Part shown: in pieces, positions 43,684 through 53,304 of the stretch
How the letters are laid out: every line of letters starts with the position of its first letter
Position numbering within the stretch: position 1 is the stretch's first letter
Position numbers and translations under genes: made by a program
The notes under the pieces: model-generated
Seen by the model: only the letters and a program-made list of their open reading frames with translations
Databases searched by the model: none
What the model was told of the DNA's origin: nothing
Assembly: GCA_018401415.1 (NCBI GenBank)
Contig: JAGYKV010000018.1
Coordinates: forward strand, 124,001-188,000
DNA: 64,000 nucleotides
Source of the DNA: Candidatus Nanopelagicales bacterium
GTDB taxonomy: Bacteria; Actinomycetota; Actinomycetes; S36-B12
Direction: 5' to 3'

Positions 43684-44216
43684 CCCTCTTCATCTCGGAA
43701 GTACTTGGCGAGCATCATTCGCTTGAGGAGTTTGAATCCGATCAACCTGAATTAGACAGATGGCTCAAGCAGGAAGCGAGAGGAGCACACACTCAAGGAA
43801 TGGCGCGGGTGACCGTTTGGTGCGAGCCCGACTCGGGTGTGGTGGTTGCGTTCTTCGCAATCACGCCGACACAAATTTCACCGGATGGAATCTCAAGATC
43901 AGCACGCGGGGGCTACTCGAGCCCGATACCGGGCTACCTCATTGCCAAATTGGCTTTGGCAAAATCAATGACCGGCAGGGGATTCGGGGGAGAACTCCTG
44001 CTAGATGCGCTTGAAACCGTCTCGGCAGCAGCGAACGCTGGTTCCGGACGTTTGGTTGTGGTTGATTCCATTGATGATCGTGCATATGAGTTTTACAGGC
44101 ACCACGGATTCACACCCATCGGTGAAACCTTGCGACTCTTTGCCCACATCCCCGATGTGACGGCATCTATCGCAGCTGGCAGATACGGCCCAAAGTCTTG
44201 TGAGGAGATTTCATGA
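43680..44216 (+). CDS. TacT-type GNAT toxin
   Basis: 178 residues from TTG 43680 overlapping the antitoxin stop (TTGA). GNAT fold: SDQPELDRWLKQEARGAHTQGMARVTV, YLIAKLALAKSMTGRGFGGELLLDAL with the acetyl-CoA loop RGFGGE, and VVDSIDDRAYEFYRHHGF. TacT toxins acetylate aminoacyl-tRNA and stop translation; assignment follows the pair with a DUF1778 antitoxin. Confidence 0.85.
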   Translation: MTLFISEVLGEHHSLEEFESDQPELDRWLKQEARGAHTQGMARVTVWCEPDSGVVVAFFAITPTQISPDGISRSARGGYSSPIPGYLIAKLALAKSMTGRGFGGELLLDALETVSAAANAGSGRLVVVDSIDDRAYEFYRHHGFTPIGETLRLFAHIPDVTASIAAGRYGPKSCEEIS

Positions 44217-44383
44217 AATTTAAGGGAACTGCTCAAAGACTTGCGGGGGTGGTGTGTGCACCGGCGCTGGTCGCGGGGCTGGCAGGTGCAATGACTCCGT
44301 CGGCTACGGCGGCCGCAGCTTTCGAGCCGAAGTTGTCGTATTTCACGTGCATGTCAATGATTCTGGCGATGCCGCGGAGCTGA
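44213..44383 (+). CDS. Short exported peptide, probably truncated
   Basis: 56 codons: MKFKGTAQRLAGVVCAPALVAGLAGAMTPSATAAAAFEPKL, a clear signal peptide, then a short unmatched end. In the +2 frame, HVHVNDSGDAAELKEDFVWPVRLM continues to TAA near 44436, which might be the real continuation. Starts inside the toxin stop. Confidence 0.4.
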   Translation: MKFKGTAQRLAGVVCAPALVAGLAGAMTPSATAAAAFEPKLSYFTCMSMILAMPRS

Positions 44384-44501
44384 AGGAAGATTTCGTTTGG
44401 CCCGTTCGCCTGATGACATCACTCACGTGGATCTAAATATTTGTTTCTTAGTTTGCGCGTTTGGCTAGCGCTAAAACGTTTGCATGGTGTGAGGTGGATC
44501 C

Positions 44502-47210
44502 GTGCTCGTATACAACTTCCATGATGGTGACCGAACAATGGCGAACTTACTCGGCGGTAAGGGCGCCAACCTTGCCGAAATGACGAAACTCGGGCTACCT
44601 GTTCCGCCCGGCTTCACCATTACCACCGAAGCATGTCGGCACTATTTGGCACAGGGAACAATGCCTGATGGGCTCGAGGCGGAGATCACCTCGCATATTG
44701 AAAGCCTGGAACAGTCGATTGGACGAATCTTGGGCCATGCCTCGGACCCCCTGTTGGTATCTGTTCGGTCGGGTGCGCGGTTCTCCATGCCGGGCATGAT
44801 GGAAACGGTTTTGAACATTGGGCTCAACGACCAAAGTGTCGAAGGGCTCGCCCAAATATCCAAGGATCCTCGGTTTGCATGGGATGCCTACCGCAGGTTG
44901 TTGCAAATGTTTGGAAAAACAGTTTTGAACATTGAAGGCGAGCAATTTGAGCACCGGCTTGATGCAATGAAGGTGACCGCCGGTGTCATGACCGATTTTG
45001 AGTTGTCACCGGTGCAGTTGCAAGATCTCGTTTCCCAGTTCAAGGACGTCATTGCACGGGAGTCTGGGTCCCCGTTTCCACAGGATCCCCACCAGCAGTT
45101 GATGAGTGCGGTCCGCGCAGTCTTTGACTCCTGGAACACCGAACGTGCGATTTTGTATCGTCGCCGCGAGGGTATTCCCGCGGATTTGGGAACCGCGGTG
45201 AATGTTCAAGCAATGGCTTTTGGGAATGTTGGTGAAGGATCTGGGACCGGAGTGGCGTTTACCCGCGATCCCGGATCGGGGGAAAAGGGACTCTATGGCG
45301 ATTATCTTCCCGATGCTCAGGGCGAAGACGTAGTTTCCGGGATTCGCAACACCTTGGCCCTGCACGATCTCGAAAGTCTTGACAAGCCAGCTTTCGATGA
45401 ACTTTTGTCGATCATGAAAATTCTCGAGGGCCACTACCGCGATATTTGTGACATCGAGTTCACCATCGAGCGTCACAAGTTGTGGATGCTGCAGACCCGT
45501 GTTGGCAAACGTACAGCTGGTGCGGCGTTCCGGATTGCAATCCAACTGGTCGATGAGGGTGTCATCTCAATGGATGAAGCAGTTGAGCGGGTGAGTGGTT
45601 CCCAGCTTGCCCAACTCATGTTTCCGCAGTTTGCGGCAAATTCGACGATGGAATTACTGGCAAAGGGAACAAATGCCTCACCGGGAGCAGCCGTGGGGAA
45701 AGTGGTATTCGATTCTGCCACGGCAATTGAATGGGCAGCCCGTGGCGACGATGTCATTTTGGTGCGACGGGAGACCAACCCTGATGACCTCGGTGGCATG
45801 GTGGCCGCCGCCGGAATTCTGACCAGTCGTGGTGGCAAAACCTCGCACGCGGCAGTGGTCGCGCGAGGCATGGGCAAGACAGCGGTCTGCGGTGTTGAAT
45901 CCATTGAGGTGCGCGGCAAGGACAAGAAACTTCGCGTGGGTAGCCGGGAGATTCTAGAAGGAGATGTCATCTCTATTGATGGAAGCACAGGTGATGTCTT
46001 TTTGGGCGAAGTACCGGTGGTTCAGAGTCCTGTTGTTCGTTACTTCGAGGAGGGTCTTGAAGCTGCCATCACCGACGCCGATAATGCCACCGTTGAATTG
46101 GTGCGTGCAGTCGACCGGATCATGCGTCATGCTGATGAAAAGAGGAGACTTCGCGTTCGAACGAACGCTGACAATGGTCCGGATGCGGCCCGCGCGAGGC
46201 GGATGGGGGCGCAGGGCATTGGTCTGTTGCGAACCGAGCACATGTTCCTTGGAGAGCAGAAGAAGTACATCGAGAAACTAATTCTGGCCAATACCGAACA
46301 ATCCCGAGAAGCAGCTCTCGAGGCGCTCTTGCCCTTGCAAATAGCTGACTTCACCGAGGTTCTGGATGCAATGGACGGACTTCCGGTGACTATCCGTCTG
46401 ATCGATCCACCGTTGCACGAATTCCTGCCTGATCGCACGGAACTCGCGATCGAGGTCGCATTAGCAAGCGAACGAGGCGAGATCGATGAAGAGAAAGTCA
46501 CCCTGTTCCGCGAGGTAAACCGTTTGGCAGAGCACAATCCAATGTTGGGTCTTCGCGGAGTGCGTCTCGGTTTGGTTCTTCCTGGTCTTTTTGCCCTTCA
46601 AGTTCGGGCGATCTGCGAGGCAGCCTGCGCTCTGCGAGCGAAGGGCAAAGATCCACGGGTGGAAATCATGATTCCATTGGTTGCTGCCGCCGCGGAATTA
46701 GTGATCACCCGAGAGGAAGTTGAACGTGTGGTTGCTGAAGTGGAGAGCAAGGAGAACTGCTCCTTGGGAGTTTTGGTCGGCACCATGATCGAATTGCCTC
46801 GGGCTGTTCTCACGGCTGACCGAATTGCCGAATCTGCCGAATTCTTCTCATTCGGCACTAATGATTTGACGCAAACGACATGGGGATTTAGCCGCGACGA
46901 TGTTGAAGCATCCTTTTTTAGTCCTTATCTCGAGATGGGTATCTTCTCGGTTTCCCCATTTGAGTCAATTGATCGAGAGGGCGTTGGTCAGTTGGTGCGC
47001 ATCGCAGTTGAAAAGGGCCGTGCAGTTCGCCCGGGCTTGCATTGTGGAGTCTGTGGTGAGCATGGTGGAGACCCTGCATCGGTGCATTTCTTTGATGAAG
47101 TCGGTTTGGATTATGTTTCATGTTCTCCGTTCCGAGTGCCGGTAGCGCGACTGGAAGCAGCTCGCTCCGCAATTGCTCGTTCAGGCGCTGTCGGAAGCGA
47201 CACTCGCTGA
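44502..47210 (+). CDS. ppdK: Pyruvate, phosphate dikinase PpdK
   Basis: 902 residues from GTG 44502. Interconverts pyruvate, ATP and phosphate with PEP, AMP and diphosphate. N-terminal nucleotide-binding domain with GGKGANLAEMTKLGLPVPPGFTI; the phosphohistidine loop GGKTSHAAVVARGMG with H449; and the PEP/pyruvate C-terminal domain with HCGVCGEHGG (C851). Works in gluconeogenesis or flexible glycolysis. Stands alone, with no adjacent regulatory protein (RP) gene. Confidence 0.95.
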   Translation: MLVYNFHDGDRTMANLLGGKGANLAEMTKLGLPVPPGFTITTEACRHYLAQGTMPDGLEAEITSHIESLEQSIGRILGHASDPLLVSVRSGARFSMPGMMETVLNIGLNDQSVEGLAQISKDPRFAWDAYRRLLQMFGKTVLNIEGEQFEHRLDAMKVTAGVMTDFELSPVQLQDLVSQFKDVIARESGSPFPQDPHQQLMSAVRAVFDSWNTERAILYRRREGIPADLGTAVNVQAMAFGNVGEGSGTGVAFTRDPGSGEKGLYGDYLPDAQGEDVVSGIRNTLALHDLESLDKPAFDELLSIMKILEGHYRDICDIEFTIERHKLWMLQTRVGKRTAGAAFRIAIQLVDEGVISMDEAVERVSGSQLAQLMFPQFAANSTMELLAKGTNASPGAAVGKVVFDSATAIEWAARGDDVILVRRETNPDDLGGMVAAAGILTSRGGKTSHAAVVARGMGKTAVCGVESIEVRGKDKKLRVGSREILEGDVISIDGSTGDVFLGEVPVVQSPVVRYFEEGLEAAITDADNATVELVRAVDRIMRHADEKRRLRVRTNADNGPDAARARRMGAQGIGLLRTEHMFLGEQKKYIEKLILANTEQSREAALEALLPLQIADFTEVLDAMDGLPVTIRLIDPPLHEFLPDRTELAIEVALASERGEIDEEKVTLFREVNRLAEHNPMLGLRGVRLGLVLPGLFALQVRAICEAACALRAKGKDPRVEIMIPLVAAAAELVITREEVERVVAEVESKENCSLGVLVGTMIELPRAVLTADRIAESAEFFSFGTNDLTQTTWGFSRDDVEASFFSPYLEMGIFSVSPFESIDREGVGQLVRIAVEKGRAVRPGLHCGVCGEHGGDPASVHFFDEVGLDYVSCSPFRVPVARLEAARSAIARSGAVGSDTR

Positions 47211-47494
47211 CGCCATGACAACCAATTTTCTGCTGAGAACCAACAAGTTTTGTGCGTATAACGACAATGGCGAGGAAGGTGACCGGCAAGTATCAAGCAT
47301 AGACAAAATAGGAGATTTCGGGTACAACGTGCGCATCCGAGATATTTGCCTGCCACAAAATTTTGATAAGAGTTTTGGGTACGAGGTCGTTACCAAAATG
47401 TGACTGGAAATTTCTCGCCTTATGGGAAGGTCTCTGCTAATTTCCAATAAACCTAGCTCCCGCAAAGGTATATCGTCGATGAAAGGAAACGCGA
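47211..47494 (+). promoter_or_regulatory. Spacer before the ABC importer with an imperfect palindrome
   Basis: No credible gene; one open stretch of 62 codons from 47215 lacks similarity to anything I know. TTTTGGGTAC and GTTACCAAAA (47373-47398) form an inverted repeat with two mismatches, a candidate operator for the importer, whose GTG start has AAAGGA about 8 bases upstream. Confidence 0.4.
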
Positions 47495-49180
47495 GTGAGA
47501 GATCGTAAACGCCTCCTAACGAGGCTAGCTCCAATACCGTTGGTGGTTGTGTTAGCAGCCTGTTCCAGCGGTGGCTCCGACCAAGGCGCAGAAGATTCAG
47601 CCGGTGGTGGTTCAGATACCGCAGCCGCTGAAGGTATGGGTCCTGGTCCAGCCGTGAAGGAAGCCACGTTCGACCAGAATGGGCTGGTTGATTACACCCA
47701 ACAGCCATATACCCCAGAGGCCTACGCAGCCGCTGCGAAGGTGAATGACGGGGACGATGACTGCTCGTACTACGAGACGAGCAAGAAGGACTACTCCGGT
47801 CAGAGCATCACAGTGCTCGCACCACCGCCCCCCAACATGGGTGAGCCAATGGCTCAGCACGGTGCGATGTTTAAGGAGCTGACCGGCGGAGACGTCATCA
47901 TCGAGAACGTCTCGGTGGGCGAGCTTTACTCCAAGGCTCAGACCGCCTTCCAGACTGGCGTGAGCCCCTACGACGTGACCGTCAACTTCTCGACGTGGAT
48001 CGGTGACTTCGGCGACTTCTACTACGCAATTCCGGAGGAGTACACTTCAGGAACTGGCTCACTCGCCACGATGCTGCCGCTCTACAAGGAGATCTACAAG
48101 TGGGACGGCGAGACGAAGCTCTTCGGCATTGACGGTGACCGTCACTTCATGAAGTACCGCACCGACGTCCTGAACGATCCGGCGGCACAGGCTTACTTCA
48201 AGGAGCAGACTGGCCAGGATCTGAAGGTTCCCGAGACGTGGACCGAGTACAACCTGATCGCTTCGACCCTGAACGGCTTTGAGGTTGCTTCGCAGCCTGC
48301 TGGCGTTCCGCTGGCCGGATCGGTCGAGATCATGAAGCGTGACGACCTCATGTGGTCGGCGTTCATCAACCGTGTTGCTCCGTACGCCAAGAACCCGAAT
48401 GTGACGACCGGTTTCTGGTTCGACGAGAACATGACTCCTCAGGTGAACAATCCTGGATTCGTCCGCGGGTTGACGGAGTTCGTTGAGGCAACCAACTACG
48501 TCCCACAGGGCGGCCAGAACTTTGGCCTCTCCGATGAAATCTCCGCGTTCGGTTCAGGCCAGGGCATCTTCTCCTACACGTGGGATGACGCTTGGTCGCA
48601 GGCCAACCAAGATGACAGCCCGATTCGCGGAAACGTCGAAGCGGCGCCGAACCCTGGTGCAGAAGAGGTGTGGAACAGCGAGACACAGCAGTGGGATACC
48701 CCCGAGGGTGGCGTTAACCGTGCGCCGTACATCGCATGGGGATGGTCATCTGCGATCCCGCAGGGCTCAGAGAACAAGCAAATGGCTCTGGACTTCCTGT
48801 GCTTCTTCGCAAATGAGGCGAACTACCAGGTCGACCTGACGATCGGGCGCACTGGTGTGAACCCGGTTCGCGAGGAAAGCTTCGTGCCAGAGTTCTGGGT
48901 TGAAGGCCTCGGCTGGCTGCCCGGTCCGACGCAAACGTGGATTGACACGTTGCAGGAGTACAACACTGCGTCAAACCGCGTCTTCGACCTGCGGGTTCCG
49001 GGCAACGGACCGCTCATGGCTGCACTTGCAGACGGAGTGGCACTTGCTCTAGCTGGTCAGAAGGATCCGCAAGCTGCGCTGGATGAGGTTGCGCAGAAGT
49101 GGGAGCAGATTGTGCAGGACATCGGTGAGGATCAAATCAAGGAGGCCTACCAGGCCGTTATTGACTTGGAAAACTCCTGA
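47495..49180 (+). CDS. ABC importer solute-binding lipoprotein
   Basis: 561 residues from GTG 47495. Lipoprotein signal MRDRKRLLTRLAPIPLVVVLAAC with lipobox C23, then a Gly/Ser/Ala linker. The mature part is a family 1-type extracellular solute-binding protein: DVTVNFSTWIGDFGDFYYAIPEEY, MKYRTDVLNDPAAQAYFKEQTGQDLKVPETWTEYNLIA, and PYIAWGWSSAIPQGSENKQMALDFLCF. Length (about 540 mature residues) fits the large glycerol/sugar-alcohol-type binding proteins. First gene of an import operon; its solute is unknown. Confidence 0.85.
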   Translation: MRDRKRLLTRLAPIPLVVVLAACSSGGSDQGAEDSAGGGSDTAAAEGMGPGPAVKEATFDQNGLVDYTQQPYTPEAYAAAAKVNDGDDDCSYYETSKKDYSGQSITVLAPPPPNMGEPMAQHGAMFKELTGGDVIIENVSVGELYSKAQTAFQTGVSPYDVTVNFSTWIGDFGDFYYAIPEEYTSGTGSLATMLPLYKEIYKWDGETKLFGIDGDRHFMKYRTDVLNDPAAQAYFKEQTGQDLKVPETWTEYNLIASTLNGFEVASQPAGVPLAGSVEIMKRDDLMWSAFINRVAPYAKNPNVTTGFWFDENMTPQVNNPGFVRGLTEFVEATNYVPQGGQNFGLSDEISAFGSGQGIFSYTWDDAWSQANQDDSPIRGNVEAAPNPGAEEVWNSETQQWDTPEGGVNRAPYIAWGWSSAIPQGSENKQMALDFLCFFANEANYQVDLTIGRTGVNPVREESFVPEFWVEGLGWLPGPTQTWIDTLQEYNTASNRVFDLRVPGNGPLMAALADGVALALAGQKDPQAALDEVAQKWEQIVQDIGEDQIKEAYQAVIDLENS

Positions 49181-49208
49181 TCTGATTCACAGCTCATGAA
49201 TGGATGTC

Positions 49209-49240
49209 GTTCCGTGGGGGTCGTATGGCCCCCACGGAAC
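49209..49240 (+). terminator. Strong stem-loop after the binding-protein gene
   Basis: GTTCCGTGGGGG (49209-49220) pairs perfectly with CCCCCACGGAAC (49229-49240) around an 8-base loop, 29 bases after the stop. No T-run follows, so it is likely an mRNA 3'-end stabiliser or partial attenuator that gives more binding protein than permease, as in maltose-type operons. Confidence 0.6.
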
Positions 49241-49326
49241 GCATTCTTGGGCACAATCGCCTGCCGAACGTGGCAGTAAAATTCACCCTACTGCGATGTA
49301 ACTAACTGGCTGAAGGAAGCGAACAC

Positions 49327-50199
49327 GTGGGTATAAATTTTTACAAGCGCCTGTTCTTGCTGCCTGGCCTTTTGCTGTTGATCGCCATCATCATTTTCCC
49401 TTTGCTTTTCTCCATTCGAGTGAGTTTCTCGAGTTGGAACGTCTCGCGCTCGGGTCTTGACTTTGTTGGTGGCGCTAACTGGGCTCGCATGTGGTCCGAC
49501 GCAGATTTTTGGGGGGCGATGCTTCGCCTCCTGAATTTCGGAGTTGTCACCACTTCAATTCAGTACATTCTCGGCTTCATGCTTGCTCACTATGTGTGGC
49601 AAGGCATTAAATCTGGTCGGTTATTCCGTCTCATCTGGCTGGTGCCACTTATGACCACGCCCAGCATCATGGCCATTGTTTGGCGCTCGATTTTCCGCGA
49701 GGATATTGGTGCGGCAAATGGTTTGCTGAAGTCAGTAGGGCTCAGCACTATTGGCTGGTCCACTGAGATAGTTCCCGCCATGTTCACGATCTATGTCGCA
49801 GAAATCTGGCAGTGGACACCCTTTATGTTCCTGTTCTTGTTGGCCGGCTTGCTGATTCTGCCCAAGGAACCTTTCCTCGCCGCAGAGATTGATGGATCCT
49901 CACCAACTCGAACGTTCTGGCGCATCACCTTGCCGCTTATGGCTCCCATAAGTATTGGCGCCATTCTCATTCGCTTGATTGAGAGTTCCAAGATCTTTGA
50001 CTCCATTTTCGTTCTCACTTCTGCGGGGCCAGGAAATGCCACCGAGACACCGACCTACTTCCTGTGGAAACGAAGTTTGACTGAATTCCAGATTGCTTAC
50101 GGAGCGACACTGGCACTGACATACTTGATCGTCATGATCATTGTGTTGACCATAGTTGCCAAAGTCCTGACGTATATTTCCCGTCCGAGGGGTTGGTAA
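49327..50199 (+). CDS. ABC importer permease 1
   Basis: 290 residues from GTG 49327. Six membrane helices and the conserved EAA motif region EIDGSSPTRTFWRITLPLMAPISIGAI (about 179-205) that docks the ATPase. MalF/UgpA-like family, as in glycerol-type importers. Overlaps the next permease start region by a few bases. Confidence 0.9.
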   Translation: MGINFYKRLFLLPGLLLLIAIIIFPLLFSIRVSFSSWNVSRSGLDFVGGANWARMWSDADFWGAMLRLLNFGVVTTSIQYILGFMLAHYVWQGIKSGRLFRLIWLVPLMTTPSIMAIVWRSIFREDIGAANGLLKSVGLSTIGWSTEIVPAMFTIYVAEIWQWTPFMFLFLLAGLLILPKEPFLAAEIDGSSPTRTFWRITLPLMAPISIGAILIRLIESSKIFDSIFVLTSAGPGNATETPTYFLWKRSLTEFQIAYGATLALTYLIVMIIVLTIVAKVLTYISRPRGW

Positions 50200-50201
50200 T
50201 C

Positions 50202-51035
50202 ATGTCTAGAATCTTTAAATATGCATTCGTGATTTTCTGGACTCTCTTTGTCTTGGCACCGCTGAGCTGGGCTCTGGTCACGAGTTTTAAAACGCCCGCG
50301 GCAGTCAACCAAGGTGCTACCTTCATCCCTTGGGTTCAGTTTGACCCCACCCTTGATGGCTGGAAGGACATTCTTGGCATTAGTGGGTACGCCAACCTGA
50401 TTCCAAACATGATCAACAGCATGATCATCACTTTCTTTGCTTCGTTGATCAGCGTGACTTTGGGTGGCCTTGCCGCTTACGGCCTCTCCCGTTTCCGTTA
50501 CGGGTGGAAGTATTACGGCAATTCGGACATTATTTTCTTCTTTATTGCACAGCGCATCCTGCCACCGGTTGTCCTCGCCATCCCGTTCTTCCTGTTGCTG
50601 AAGAATCTGCGGCTTCTCGACACACACCTCGGACTCATCCTGGTTTTGACCTCAGGTCTGATGCCCATTGTCGTCTGGTTGATGGTCGACTTCTTCAATC
50701 AGATCCCACGAGAGATCGATGAAATGGCGATGCTGGAAGGCTGTAACCCATTGCAGGCATTCCGACGCGCGATCTTGCCGCTGTCCAAGCCGGGAATCGC
50801 GATCTCTGCGATCTTTGCGGTCATCTTTGGCTGGAACGATCTGTTCTTCGCCTTGGTGTTGACTTTCACTGAAGTTAAGACCCTGCCAGCTGCCGTTGTG
50901 GCTCTGAACGGAACGGTGACGCCGTTCTGGACCCTGGCTGCCTCGGCAATATTCTCGATTTTGCCCTTGATTGGATTCGTCTTTGTCGTTGAACGTTACT
51001 TGGCAAAGGGCGGATTCTCGGGAGCCGTTCGATGA
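50202..51035 (+). CDS. ABC importer permease 2
   Basis: 277 residues from ATG 50202. MalG/UgpE-like: SRIFKYAFVIFWTLFVLAPLSWALVTSFKTPAA and EAA loop region EMAMLEGCNPLQAFRRAILPLSKPGIAISAIF. Pairs with permease 1. Confidence 0.9.
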   Translation: MSRIFKYAFVIFWTLFVLAPLSWALVTSFKTPAAVNQGATFIPWVQFDPTLDGWKDILGISGYANLIPNMINSMIITFFASLISVTLGGLAAYGLSRFRYGWKYYGNSDIIFFFIAQRILPPVVLAIPFFLLLKNLRLLDTHLGLILVLTSGLMPIVVWLMVDFFNQIPREIDEMAMLEGCNPLQAFRRAILPLSKPGIAISAIFAVIFGWNDLFFALVLTFTEVKTLPAAVVALNGTVTPFWTLAASAIFSILPLIGFVFVVERYLAKGGFSGAVR

Positions 51036-51045
51036 AGGATCAAAA

Positions 51046-52119
51046 GTGAGCCTAGAACTAAAAGATCTCGGTATAACCGATGGAACGGACATGATCCTCG
51101 AGGGGATCACCTACACCTTCGAGCCAGGGCGTGTTTATGTGCTCATGGGTCGCACGTTGTCGGGCAAGACCTCGCTCATGCGAACCATCGCTGGTCTCCT
51201 GGACTTCACCGACGGGGATATGTACTTCAACGGCGAGGACTTCGATGTCCTGCCGACTTGGAAGCGCAGCACATCGATGGTCTACCAACAGTTCATCAAC
51301 TACCCCAACAGAACCGTCCTGGGTAACGTGCTATTCCCACTTTTGCGCTCGGGTCTATCCAAGGCCGAAGCGAAAGCCAAGGCCCTTGAAATGATTGACA
51401 AGGTTGGGCTTTCAAGCTTTGCTGATCGCAAGCCTGGGCAGTTATCCGGTGGGCAGCAGCAGCGCGTCGCTATTGCTCGCGCTCTCATTCGGAACTCAAA
51501 TATCCTGCTGCTCGATGAACCACTCATGAACTTGGATTACAAGTTGCGTGAGCAACTACGAGAGGACTTCCGCGAACTGTTCACAACATCGAAAGACTCG
51601 GTCACAATTTATGCAACGACAGAGCCTGCAGAAGCATTGCTGGTCGGCGATGAACTTCTAGTAATGCACGAAGGTCGGATAATTCAGTCGGGGGTACCCG
51701 CTGAGGTTTTTGAAAATCCGAATTCGGTGACCGTTGCACAAATCGTGAACGAGCCACCCATGTCAGTTTTGACGGCTGAGATCTCCAACGGAACCTTCTC
51801 CATTGGTCATCGAATGAAATCACAAATTCCCGCTCATCTTGTGGGTTTGCCCGATGGCGATTACCAGGCAGGATTCCGGGCGAGTGAACTGACCATTGGA
51901 TCTGAAGGTGACATGAAAGAAGAAGGCGAAGTTGACGTTGCTGAGGTCGCCGGCTCTGAAACTCTGATTTATCTGAATACCCCAACCGGCTACACCATTG
52001 TGCAGGAAGAAGGTATTCATCAGTACATCTCTGGGGACAAACTTGGGATCACCATTCCACCCGAGCGTGCGTTCCTTTTCGACCTAAGCGGCAATCTTGT
52101 CGTCGCTCCGGGAAATTAA
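51046..52119 (+). CDS. ABC importer ATPase 1 (GlpS-like)
   Basis: 357 residues from GTG 51046 with GAAGGA upstream. Walker A GRTLSGKTSL, signature QLSGGQQQRVAIARALI, Walker B ILLLDEPLMNLDYKLREQLREDF; C-terminal OB-like regulatory part. The first of two different ATPases, an arrangement typical of the glycerol importers GlpS/GlpT, in which NLDYKLRE is characteristic of the S subunit. Confidence 0.9.
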   Translation: MSLELKDLGITDGTDMILEGITYTFEPGRVYVLMGRTLSGKTSLMRTIAGLLDFTDGDMYFNGEDFDVLPTWKRSTSMVYQQFINYPNRTVLGNVLFPLLRSGLSKAEAKAKALEMIDKVGLSSFADRKPGQLSGGQQQRVAIARALIRNSNILLLDEPLMNLDYKLREQLREDFRELFTTSKDSVTIYATTEPAEALLVGDELLVMHEGRIIQSGVPAEVFENPNSVTVAQIVNEPPMSVLTAEISNGTFSIGHRMKSQIPAHLVGLPDGDYQAGFRASELTIGSEGDMKEEGEVDVAEVAGSETLIYLNTPTGYTIVQEEGIHQYISGDKLGITIPPERAFLFDLSGNLVVAPGN

Positions 52120-52128
52120 GGGGTCAAG

Positions 52129-53202
52129 GTGGCATCGGTAACGTTTTCCAACATCGGGCAGTCATACGACCTCAGCCCAGATGAATCGACGTGGGCACTC
52201 AGACCCATCGATGTCGAATTCAAATCGGGTTTGACCTACGGTCTCGTTGGCCCCTCAGGCTCGGGAAAGACCACGATGCTGAACCTGATCTCAGGTATTG
52301 TTAAGCCCACTCAGGGGCAAATTTATTTCGACGAGACTGACGTAACCAAAATGTCGATTGCTCAGCGAAACGTCGCGCAGGTCTTCCAGTTTCCAACCAT
52401 CTACAAGCAAATGACGGTTTTTGGCAACCTGGCGTTCCCACTCAGTTGCCGAAAATGGTCAAAGAACAAGATCAAGGACCGCGTTGAGAGCATCGCTGAC
52501 CAGATTGGCCTCGGTGAGACACTCGGGAAATCGGCCAACAAGCTTCGTGCCGACGAGAAGCAGTTGGTCTCGCTCGGGCGCGGTCTCGTTCGTGACGATG
52601 TCACCGCTTTATTGATGGACGAGCCGTTGACCGTTATTGACCCTCAGTACAAAGCTGAACTTCGTCGAAAGATCAAGAAGATCGTTGCAGGCAAAGGCAT
52701 CACCATTATTTACGTTACCCACGACCAATACGAAGCCATGACTTTTGCCGATGAAATTTTGGTGATGAATGTCGGAAGTGTCGTTCAACGAGGTCAGCCC
52801 GAGGAACTCTTTGAGCGGCCAAATTCCCGATATGTCGGAAATTTCATTGGATCTCCCGCGATGAACTTCATTAGGGGGGTTGTTGATCAAGGTCAGGTTT
52901 CCATCGCCGGTCAGAGGTTGGAGGTATCAACCAGTGTGACCACGCTCGGAGGTGCTGAAATTGAAGTGGGCATCCGTCCGGAGTACGTCCCGGTTATGGA
53001 GGCCCAAGGCCCCAATGTGATCACAGCTGAGCACATATCCGTGAGTGACATGGGATCAACCAGAGTCCTCAACTGTAAAATTGGCGACGACATTATTCGC
53101 GCCAAGATTCTCCGCGATCAACCCGTGCCGAAGTTAGGGCCAATCTACCTACACTTGCCATCCGAAAAGTTGCTCGTTTATCAGGATGGTGAGATTGTTT
53201 GA
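52129..53202 (+). CDS. ABC importer ATPase 2 (GlpT-like, altered signature)
   Basis: 357 residues from GTG 52129. Walker A GPSGSGKTTML and Walker B ALLMDEPLTVIDPQYKAELRRK are kept, but the ABC signature LSGGQ is replaced by LRADEKQ (ANKLRADEKQLVSLGRGLVRD). This form is typical for the GlpT-like subunit of two-ATPase glycerol-type importers. With one normal and one changed signature, the importer probably has one full and one degenerate ATP site. Confidence 0.88.
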   Translation: MASVTFSNIGQSYDLSPDESTWALRPIDVEFKSGLTYGLVGPSGSGKTTMLNLISGIVKPTQGQIYFDETDVTKMSIAQRNVAQVFQFPTIYKQMTVFGNLAFPLSCRKWSKNKIKDRVESIADQIGLGETLGKSANKLRADEKQLVSLGRGLVRDDVTALLMDEPLTVIDPQYKAELRRKIKKIVAGKGITIIYVTHDQYEAMTFADEILVMNVGSVVQRGQPEELFERPNSRYVGNFIGSPAMNFIRGVVDQGQVSIAGQRLEVSTSVTTLGGAEIEVGIRPEYVPVMEAQGPNVITAEHISVSDMGSTRVLNCKIGDDIIRAKILRDQPVPKLGPIYLHLPSEKLLVYQDGEIV

Positions 53203-53304
53203 CCCTATACAAGTGAAGAGTTTTTCGATCAAAAAATCTCAAGATGCGGAATGAAAATTACGTGTATTATAAGGCCAGTTTAGTTACTGATTGAGCGGTA
53301 CTCG

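Noticed and set aside
44460-44485. GCGTTT...AAACG inverted repeat before ppdK
   Set aside because: Arms of only five bases and not matched by any regulator nearby.
47215-47403. Open stretch of 62 codons after ppdK
   Set aside because: No ribosome-binding site, no family pattern, and its 3' part overlaps the imperfect palindrome that looks regulatory.
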